Shown: piece by piece, positions 56,481 to 64,000 of the stretch
Numbering within the stretch: the first letter of the stretch is position 1
How the letters are laid out: every line of letters begins with the position of its first letter
NCBI GenBank assembly: GCA_946902985.2
Contig: OX336389.2
Coordinates: 337,440,444-337,504,443, forward strand
Length of the DNA stretch: 64,000 bases
Source of the DNA: Meconema thalassinum
Taxonomy: Eukaryota > Arthropoda > Insecta > Orthoptera > Tettigoniidae
Direction of reading: 5' to 3'
Notes under the pieces: generated by a model
Told to the model about the DNA's origin: nothing
Databases searched by the model: none
The model's input: only the letters and a program-made list of their open reading frames with translations
Made by a program: the position numbers and the translations under genes

Positions 56481-56817
56481 TGATGACCTCAAGTCATTTT
56501 ATTTTAGGCAATGTGGTGTTGATTTCTTCGTTTGTCATTGCAGTGAGATATGATATCTTTGGTCATCAATCCCATGTACACCTGTATGTATTAGATTTGT
56601 CTTATAACCTGTGTTCTTTTGAGCACTGTAGTAGTTAATGTTTATGCTCCACAGAGTGGGGGAAATTAAGAACTTAATACCTTTTGGAACTCATATGTAA
56701 TGTATCTTATAGAACTAAGCCCATGCAGGAATCAGCAGTTGGTTGTCTATTATTACAGAGATTTCTTCTGTTTCTTCAGATGTACATTCATTGTTATAAT
56801 CGTTCTCTTTGTTCCAG

Positions 56818-56875
56818 GGATACAGAGATAATCCAAAGATTAATGCCATTTGTGTTATGAAAGGAAATCTTGAAG
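56818..56875 (+). CDS. MLEC: Malectin, short penultimate coding exon
   Basis: This exon of 58 nt (19 codons plus one base) starts GYRDNPKINAICVMKG, corresponding to the GYYDNPKVCALYIMAG segment of vertebrate malectin. The Asp of DNPK aligns with a residue I recall as sugar-contacting in the vertebrate structure (Asp186); it is kept. Acceptor gttccag lies before 56818 and donor gtaggt after 56875. It leaves phase 1, completed by the first two bases of the exon at 57029 to give Asp. It is separated from the previous exon by 37.3 kb of transposon-filled intron, but phases and homology agree, so I treat them as one gene. Confidence 0.92.
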
Positions 56876-57028
56876 GTAGGTATATTGTTGCTTCATCTCA
56901 GCTACCAACCTCAATTTGTAATATAGAAAGGAGTTTCGAATGGACTATAAATAGAAATTATTTACTGTGGCAATAGTTGGATGTCACACAGAGGCTTTCT
57001 GATGTCCTTGGTTGAACTTTCTTTGCAG

Positions 57029-57237
57029 ATATTCCTAAATTGCCACCATTGCCAAGTGAACCAGATGCTGATGAGTACCGTGAAGAGTTAGAGGATAAAA
57101 AATCTGCCAAGAATCGCCGTCCTAGTGGGCCTAGAACTCCAGACCCCTATTCTGTTGATGATTCGTCCATTATGTTGCCTGTCTTTGTTGCTATCGGTGC
57201 TTTTATTCCACTATTGTTCTGTTTATGTAAACTCTGA
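57029..57237 (+). CDS. MLEC: Malectin, last coding exon (juxtamembrane stalk, membrane anchor, stop)
   Basis: The terminal coding exon opens after ctttgcag. It reads [17 protein letters not shown], an acidic/basic stalk ([13 protein letters not shown]), the family signature [15 protein letters not shown], then a hydrophobic anchor [19 protein letters not shown] and the very short tail CKL before TGA at 57235-57237. Vertebrate malectin ends the same way (SGPRTPNPYASDNSS, one membrane span, a few cytosolic residues), so the C-terminus appears complete. The topology expected is type I, with domain and stalk in the ER lumen. The upstream intron, 56876-57028, is only 153 bp. Nothing in this exon looks damaged. 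Confidence 0.95.
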
Positions 57238-58025
57238 TCCCATACATAGTGCCTTTCAGAAGCGTACTTTATGAAAGTTGACATATACAATGCTGTGGAA
57301 ACAGTGCATCAGAACATCAGAAATATGCCAATTGTTTTTCATTTGCATTGCCACCTATTTCATGAGCTGTTTTTACTCACAGGATCTTTTAATTATATTC
57401 ACCAAAGATTTCGGATGAGTTAGTAGTAGTTACTGTTGTTTTAAGGGGCAGAACTACGAGGATTTCGGATGAGGTGGTAATGTTTTTGAAAAGCTGCATC
57501 TGGCAAAATATTGTTCATTAATATCAGTAATGTGGTAACATGTTAAGGAATGTGTAATTTTCTCTCGAGTGACATCCGAGTTTTTCTGAATTCAGAACTC
57601 TTGTGATAATGTTTTCGGCAATTGACATCAAACTGAAGTATCTTGTTAACGTGACATAATTATTTTCACATGATTGTCTTACTGTAATGTTGTCTTTGCA
57701 CGACAACAATTGCATTGAATTTTAAATATGCATCTCTTTGATAATGATGATTATGGTGGAATAAGGAGCCTGACTGTTAGGCTATTAGCCCCTTCATGTC
57801 TTAAACTTTGGCTCGGCAGTAAAATTGTTTTCTGGAGTGCCTAGGCAAAATATTTCTGGGCGTATGCATGTGATGAATGGTCAGATTTTATTTTTGAATT
57901 TTTTGTCGCCATCTAGAAATTAGTTTGTTATTAGAACTTTGAATTCAGATTGTGTTCAAAGTTCTAAATATAAGTTTCATTAGATGCACGATTTTATGGT
58001 GAATAAATTCAGTGTATGTGGGATA
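57238..58025 (+). other. Probable malectin 3' UTR (shortest form)
   Basis: This is AT-rich sequence directly after the malectin stop. The first good AATAAA is at 58002-58007; another at 58747-58752 could give a longer UTR. A piece of the common 3'-tail repeat in antisense (ttgttttaaggggcag, about 57433-57450) lies inside, so a transcript would carry retroelement sequence. The transcript end is inferred from signals only. Confidence 0.5.
58002..58007 (+). promoter_or_regulatory. Candidate polyadenylation signal for malectin
   Basis: AATAAA 765 bp after the stop codon; a GT-rich stretch (cagtgtatgtggg) follows directly. Confidence 0.45.
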
Positions 58026-58122
58026 AAATACTGTAAAAGTATGAATATTGTGGTTTATTTTAAGTTGGTTAATATCCACATCATTATAACAAAGTATGAC
58101 AGATATTTCGACTCTGTATTAA

Positions 58123-58456
58123 TCCCTTATAGTTAGTGGCTAAATATGTAGCCACCATTTTTTCTCTGTATGTCCAATTTAATTTTTCTCTCTGCTCTGC
58201 AAAATATTATGTAAGATGAGTTTGTATAGGTGTAATTTGCATCAATCAGATGAGTGTGCTCCTCAGATAGGGTAGGTAACTTCATATTTGGCCACTGAGC
58301 ATCTATGAACATCAGTCATACCACTAAGGATAGAGTACATTGTATTTTATCACTTACAGGACTGTACGGTATATTAGTCTTTAATGGAAGTGGTCGCATA
58401 TGCAGCCAACAACAATTCATGCAAAATTAACTTGAAAAAAGTTGGGCATTAAGGGG
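58123..58456. mobile_element. Possible piggyBac-like MITE, 334 bp
   Basis: TTAA at 58119-58122 and 58457-58460; ends tcccttatag and, reversed, ccccttaatgccc. The terminal match is short. If malectin uses the distal polyadenylation signal this lies in its 3' UTR. Confidence 0.45.
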
Positions 58457-58460
58457 TTAA

Positions 58461-61400
58461 TATAAGGCATAGCACAGATCCATTATTATGTTTCTATCAA
58501 TTTTATGCCCAAAAGGGTCAATATAATTATGGCTGTAAAATATACTTTTATCGAATAACTGTATGTCTAAATATATCCACTTTCACATTTAAATTTCTGA
58601 ACACAGCTACCTTTGAAGTAACTTAGTATGTTGTAATTGTTTCTAAGTTCCTTATCAGATATGGCCAGTTCCAAATCAATGGCTATATATTAGCATTGCT
58701 TTTACTACACTTTCACAATAATGTTTTATGAATGTTTGCCACTGCAAATAAAATGTTTGGAAGTCTGCACTTGTTACGGAACCTAATTGAGGAGCATTTC
58801 TTACTACAGTATATCAGTGAGAGAACTGTCAACTGTGGCACTCCTAAGATACAGCAGATGAAATAGTAATGCATATGCTTCAAACATTTTATAGAAACTT
58901 AAATACATAATCTTCAGAAATTTTATGCCTTGAATGATTGATTTTTACGAACCATTTTGGATTTTTGCAATGTAACATATACTATGCCAGAGGCATGATT
59001 TTGAGGCTTAAAACAAAACTGTAAGGGCCTTATCACCAAAATATCGTGCGTCTAGTGATTATGCTTGCACTGCGTATGTGATGCTGACCTCATTACTCTG
59101 TGCCATTGTTGAACTGCTTGTTGAAGTTTTGGTACAACTCTATTGTGGACTATAAATTATTATGAAATTTTATTTTCCTTCTGTTTATTGCATTTACCTT
59201 TGTTTTCCATATTTGAAGGTTGGGAAAACTAACATAGATGTTTTACTATGGTGCATATTGTTATTTTACCTTTAGCACTTAATGCCAGATCTTACCTTTC
59301 TCTAATGAATGTGTGTTGTTGTAGGATTGTGTTATTTGCTTTTCTACTTTCCTGGCACAAGGGTATTTCCCCACGTTTAGGCTTGGATGTTTCACACAGA
59401 TATGTTATAGCTTATAATTATTTTTAAATGAGCTGTGTTAGTGGACCCACCTTATATGCCAAACACATTAGTAACTAGATGTTAGGCAAGCAGGTTACAT
59501 GCATTATATGCATATGTCTCACATTTTACATTCAATTTCACGGTCCATTTCATTTGACTCTGTAGCTGGTAAGGCAAATTATTTCTGGTTTTGAATATGT
59601 CTTTTTTTAGAAACATTCGAATTAAATTTCACTCCCCCTTTCCCCCAATAAAACAGTGTCTTAAGTCAAAAATTACCATACTTTTGTAACTTGCTACACT
59701 GGTTTACTGGTTTGAAGTGGGAACTACAGTGAGCAGTAACAATAGTATTTTGTTAGGAAACAACACATTTTACAAGACTTTGTTGTTTGCATCTCAATAT
59801 TGACAATTTTGAGTTACAGTACTATTTTGTTGGAACAGGGGAGGTTGGTTTTCATTTTATGTGGGATTAGAAGTAATTTCATTCATCTCGTTATCTATTC
59901 GTAAGAATTCAGGATATCTATCAAATATGCATTTTAAAAGAATATCTAAAATTACAAATATATCTTTGTTTCCAGAACAGTAGAGAAATGTCAGTATGTT
60001 TTTAACTATAGCGGCTGTTACCTTCAGAATGGCTTTTCGAGTTATTAGGCTGTGGAAAACCATGTTTCACCAACAAGTGCGGCTGGCCTTTTCAAAGATA
60101 TGTTCTAAATAGTTAGAAGTGGCCCTTGTTTCAGGTTTATATAGGGTATGGAATGTTCTCAAAAAAACATAAAACGTGAGCAGTTTCTGGTTGATAGTTC
60201 TCTTGTGTATGTTCCTACGTGGCTATGTCAGGGATGACTGAACAGTCGATCGTGGATGCTTGAGTTGGCGATCGGGATTTCATTATAATTATTTAACACC
60301 TAATTTCAAGCTCTGAACCAACGTGACAACAGTGCCTGATTCAACAATCTTGCAACACCGTGCTTCAATCGCTTCACTTCCCATGCACTCGTCAGTCAGT
60401 ACTTTCATAGTGTTATTCATAATGGTCCGTATTGACGTAGATAATCAAAGAAAATATTTATATGTCCGCCTTGTATTGTACATATATCTTTTCTTTGATT
60501 AGTCAGTACTTTGACAGACGTACACCTGTTTTACAACGAGGCAGTATATTGTAGAACGGTTGCAAAATTTCCCTTTGCGCAGAATTCTGTAAAAAGTGTT
60601 GTTTTTTAAAAGTGCCATATAAACTTTAAACAGGAGTGCACTGAAAATGCTGAAAAACTACCACTTTTACTTTGGTAACATGATTTTTCTCGCACTTTAG
60701 AGACAAATATGTAAGTTTGATGTGTGATTGTAATGTTGCATTACCAAAGAACAGAAATTTACGTAGCCTCTTTACAAGTATTCATAAAACATATGAACAT
60801 AACCTCCTGTCTAAAAGTGAATTGCAGAAGATTAAAATTAAAGAATTAAAAGCCAGTTAGGTGCATAACAACGTATGTTTACTAAATGCTTCGTTCAATC
60901 TCAAGCAGCAACTGAAGTGTCTTTGCATATTGCTAACATTTCAGTGCAGCACAGAGTTATATTCCCTTTAAAGCAAGAGTCCCTGAAGACAGTTTCTGGG
61001 CACTAGTTCTGGAAGAAAAGGATCTGTGCTCAAGATGCACTGTTTTCAGTTTTTGTCTACTTACCTCTGGGAAGAGAATAAAAACAAAATATTGCACTCG
61101 TCTCACAGATGTACACTTTGTTCCTCACCCTCTCTCAGTGAACTCTCTGCAGCTATATACAGTAGTGTCATCCATCAACCCCATAAAATTAAATAAATTT
61201 GATTTTCTTGACAATCAATACAATATGTAACAACGAATCTCTCAAATTAGATCGTGGAACATTTTAATTTTGTAGAGTAGATCACCAGCTCTTAAATCTG
61301 GCCACCTCTGCTCTATGTCATTGGTTGGCTGCTGTGGGATAGGGCCGGGGGAGTGAAACGTGACCATCTTGTCTTTATAGAGTACTGTATCTTCATTTTC

Positions 61401-61700
61401 CTATTGGAATTTTGTGGATGTTGACAAAATTTGTTTGCTTCTCTGTACAGTCTGGTGTGGTAGTTCAATGTCTTAAGAGTATTTCTGTGTCTTCAAAGCG
61501 GGTAACGTGATCTCTTTATCGTGGATGTTCCGCTGGAAAGTACCGCTTCATCAATTTAAGTCTCCCCTCCGATACCAATCAAGGCGCGGCAAGCTCTCGC
61601 ACTGACACCCACTCGCTGGCCGGTAAAATGTGCGCGACTTCTCCCCGCTACTTCGCGTCAACATACAGTCGTTTGATATCAATTTCTAGTGAAAATAATT
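58461..61700. other. 3.2 kb without recognised genes; one imperfect hairpin
   Basis: AT-rich. A hairpin at 60442-60501 (taatcaaagaaaa and complement, then tatatgt pairing) is the only structure seen. A further AATAAA near 59649 is not assignable. Confidence 0.5.
58747..58752 (+). promoter_or_regulatory. Second candidate polyadenylation signal
   Basis: AATAAA in tgcaaataaaatgtttgg; it would give a 1.5-kb UTR that includes the small TTAA element at 58123-58456. Confidence 0.35.
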
Positions 61701-61710
61701 ATCTACAAAC

Positions 61711-61971
61711 TTACCTGGTTTTAAGGAAATGTTGAAAGTGTTGTCCGTCAGCTTGCAAGCATGCCTGGCACCTCGTAAACAAGTTTCCAGACACACGGCG
61801 AATTTCTCCCTGGGTGACGGTGGAGCGGAACTTTTTTACAATATCGCGTATCATATGCCTATATGGAGGACGGATACCAGGAAATTTCCGAATGAATCGA
61901 AAACGGCACTCTCTAACAGAAGAATACTTCGCATAACAAAGCACAATGAATAAACGTTGTATAGAAAACAT
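61711..61971 (-). pseudogene. Deleted transposase: N-terminus fused to C-terminus
   Basis: The minus-strand frame reads LFIVLCYAKYSSVRECRFRF, IRKFPGIRPPYRHMIRDIVK (helix-turn-helix part of the mariner-related family at 26430 and 37005), then TVTQGEIRRVSGNLFTRCQA, CLQADGQHFQHFL (its extreme C-terminus, compare CIETGGGRHFEQL). The whole catalytic domain is missing, yet the 86-codon frame is open across the junction. The surrounding element's ends were not identified. Confidence 0.65.
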
Positions 61972-61974
61972 CCC

Positions 61975-62595
61975 TTTAAGGCAATATATAAACTGTAAAA
62001 TTGCCCTGAGACTGCATGGTATGTTAAGTCAATTCAACTAGCACTTCACAAACTTAAGACACCGGAGATACTGACAGCTTATTGACACATTGCCGTTTTC
62101 AGCGCACGTGTTCATTGGGGAGATACGGCCGCACCTGCCAAAGTCACCTTTACCGCCCTAGCGGCGCATTCAGGTCGGATTTTAAATGATGGCTCTGTAC
62201 ATTGGAGAAAGGAGACACACAAGCTCCAGTATACCTGCAATTGGTGCTGTGAGAGGACTTATCTGTCACCCACAGTGGACAGCGACAGTGATCCTAAAAT
62301 GTTTAAATATCAATAAATTATTATTACCTGACTTTAGTGCAGGGTACAGCAACTATCTTACCATGATTGTGAGTATTTCCAAACAAATCTTGGTTGCTTA
62401 TCTGCAGCATAATATTTTGACCCTAAAGTAAGACAAAACTTACTTTTAAGGTACTGTATTGTTTCAGTTTTATCTCTCCTTTCCAACTAGAGCTGCTTCC
62501 CTATGAGTATCCTGGTTGTTTGGATCTTGAGAGCTGATTAAGTATTCAAGCTACTTTTAATAAGTACACATACAGTAGTATAAACATTGAGCAAA
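61975..62595. other. No gene seen
   Basis: Probably includes the right end of the element carrying the 61711-61971 relic (a GC-rich stretch near 62100-62180), but no matching terminus was found. Confidence 0.4.
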
Positions 62596-62599
62596 CAGA

Positions 62600-62832
62600 T
62601 AAAACCAACGCTGACATCCACACTGCTCACCATCCATGGGGCTTGCAAGAAGAAAGTTCGTAATTTTACATGACCATTAATCTTCTGAGCATGAGCACGG
62701 GACCCCCATTTTTATGCAGAATCCGAACCACAGGACATGATATTTCACTTTGAAAATTTCACATGCACGGACCAGGAATTGAACCTGGTCCATCTTGGTG
62801 AGAGGCAAGCAGCTTGACCACTGCATCATCTC
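62600..62832 (-). repeat. tRNA-derived SINE (family F), minus strand
   Basis: Minus strand: atgcagtggtcaagctgc (A-box-like), ggttcaattcctggtcc (B box with a perfectly paired T-stem ccagg/cctgg), then gtgaaattttcaaagtg and a body ending near ccccatggatgg. A different family from A-E by sequence. Confidence 0.65.
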
Positions 62833-63112
62833 AGAGTTTGCAAGAACCTGTAACAGAGGCTGTATGCTGGGTTATGAGAAAAATAAGTTGTTTGTGACCT
62901 TCCCTTCCAAAATAGCAGCAAAGGAAAATAAACCCGAACATATACTGGACTTATTTCCTTTCCTTGCATGTTTTATTGCAAAGTGAAACATCTGATGCCA
63001 TCTGTTTGTTGGCGGTATAATTTGATAGAGCAAAAATTAAGAAAGAAAGAAATTTACTGTAGTTAGTGGCAGGTTAAGTTAATGGGTTTAATGACCCTTG
63101 TAACTCTTGTGA

Positions 63113-63840
63113 CTGTAGAGGTACCAGGGTGTCTGAATTCTGCCTTGGAGGGGTTCGTTAAAGCACCAGTAAATCTACTGGCACAGAGTTGTATCTACAG
63201 TTGTGTATGTCTACCCCTTATTATTCCCGTTTTCCAACGGGGTCGGGGATGAGATGCAATGGAAGTCTTTGTGGTGATGGTTTTTACGGCCGGATGCCCT
63301 TCCTGATGCCAACCTCATGAGAGGAGTTAATGAGAGATGAAATGAATGATGGTGAATGAAACTGGGCAAGGATGTGGAAGGAACCGGCCGTGGCCTGTCA
63401 TAAGGTACCGTCCCAGCATTTGCTTGGTGTTGAAAATGGAAAACCACGGAAAACCATTTCAAGGACGGCCGACGGTGGGGCTCGAACCCACGCGTCTACC
63501 GAGTCAGCAGAGAGCTTGGCCCCATGACCTATTGCTGCGCTTTAGCCAGCGTAGCCACTACTGTCGGTTGAGTTGTATCTACAGTAAACACTCTTAAATG
63601 CCATCAGGCTGAGTCAGGATTGAACCCGTAATTTTAGGTTTCGAAGGCCAACACTGTAGAGGTACCAGGGTGTCTGAATTCTGCCTTGGAGGGGTTCGAT
63701 AAAGCAACAGTAAATCTACTGGCACAGAGTTGTATCTAAACACTCTTAAATGTCATCAGGCTGAGTCAGGATTGAACCCGTAATTTTGGATTTTGAAGGC
63801 CAACACTCAACCGACTGTGCCACTTTGCCTGACCATGGAG
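63113..63840 (-). repeat. SINE family B, tandemly duplicated, interrupted by a family-C SINE
   Basis: Unit 1 (63113-63653, about 157 bp without the insert) and unit 2 (from 63654) both begin ctgtagaggtaccagggtg and contain agtaaatctactggcac and ggattgaacccgtaatttt (reversed B box). Only unit 2 continues into the tRNA-like end (caaccgactgtgccac). Unit 1 was later split at 63200. Confidence 0.8.
63201..63569 (-). repeat. SINE family C, complete, nested insertion
   Basis: Flanked by the 15-bp duplication GAGTTGTATCTACAG (63186-63200 and 63570-63584). The tRNA-like head is at the right (gggttcgagccccaccg on the minus strand). The body is cggccgtccttgaaatgg, aatgctgggacgg, gaagggcatccggccg, and the 3' end is near aataaggggta. 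Confidence 0.9.
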
Positions 63841-64000
63841 GAAGCAGTGGCAAATTAATAGCACTGTTAGTGGCATCTCTGCTTTACAGCTGCTTGCTTG
63901 AGGGTTAAACAGGGGAAGGAAAAGTAAGGCACATGCTTTGTTCTTTAGTTGACTAATCTAATACTATAGTTGCTGCACTCCCTAACAAAAATTAATTTAT

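Larger units (their letters stand above)
19547..56817 (+). other. 37.3-kb malectin intron packed with transposable elements
   Basis: This interval is defined by the donor after 19546 and the acceptor before 56818. No second host gene was recognised in it on either strand. Most recognisable content is mobile DNA: SINEs, mariner-, Tc1-, Pogo/Tigger-, piggyBac- and hAT-like elements, two LINEs and large inverted repeats, listed separately. Its length contrasts with the 153-bp next intron. Confidence 0.85.

Overview
This window looks like a stretch of a large, repeat-rich insect genome, AT-rich and built mostly from transposable elements. The protein relics are those of insect mobile DNA: mariner/Tc1, hAT, Mutator-like and non-LTR reverse transcriptases. 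Several tRNA-derived SINE families and (ATT)n- or (ATC)n-tailed retroelements recur throughout. A polyneopteran (orthopteroid-type) source is my inference; no host-specific marker proves it. There is no bacterial operon, CRISPR array, rRNA or intact tRNA gene.

The only host gene I can support is malectin, the ER carbohydrate-binding protein, on the + strand. Its last three coding exons are at 19364-19546, 56818-56875 and 57029-57237, with consensus splice sites and agreeing phases. The signal peptide and first part of the malectin domain are not visible and must lie upstream of the window. The intron 19547-56817 is 37.3 kb and full of transposons; the next intron is 153 bp. The 3' UTR follows 57237, with AATAAA signals at 58002 and 58747.

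Region by region. 0.9-6.9 kb: a tRNA-derived SINE split by a 5.6-kb hAT element with an 8-bp target duplication; the hAT carries a broken transposase, a pair of 190-bp direct repeats and a 58-bp retro-insertion. 8-12.4 kb: LINE, SINE, hAT and Mutator-like fragments. 12.4-18.1 kb: a Harbinger-type TIR element and two copies of a retroelement carrying a ~30-bp minisatellite. 19.4-56.8 kb (malectin intron): a foldback element with two tRNA-like modules, Pogo/Tigger-like, mariner, Tc1, piggyBac-like and hAT-like elements, a 1.17-kb palindrome, a 2.8-kb TIR element with several tRNA-like modules, two LINEs and many SINEs. 57-64 kb: 3' UTR, a small TTAA element, a deleted transposase relic and nested SINEs.

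I found no convincing new multi-gene system. The items most worth a second look are structural: the 1.17-kb palindrome, the foldback element with two facing Pol III-type promoters, tRNA-like modules recurring inside TIR elements, a shared 3'-tail hairpin that has inserted on its own as 58 bp, the minisatellite-bearing retroelement, and several transposases deleted for the catalytic core but keeping the DNA-binding end. All identities and alignments are by eye.
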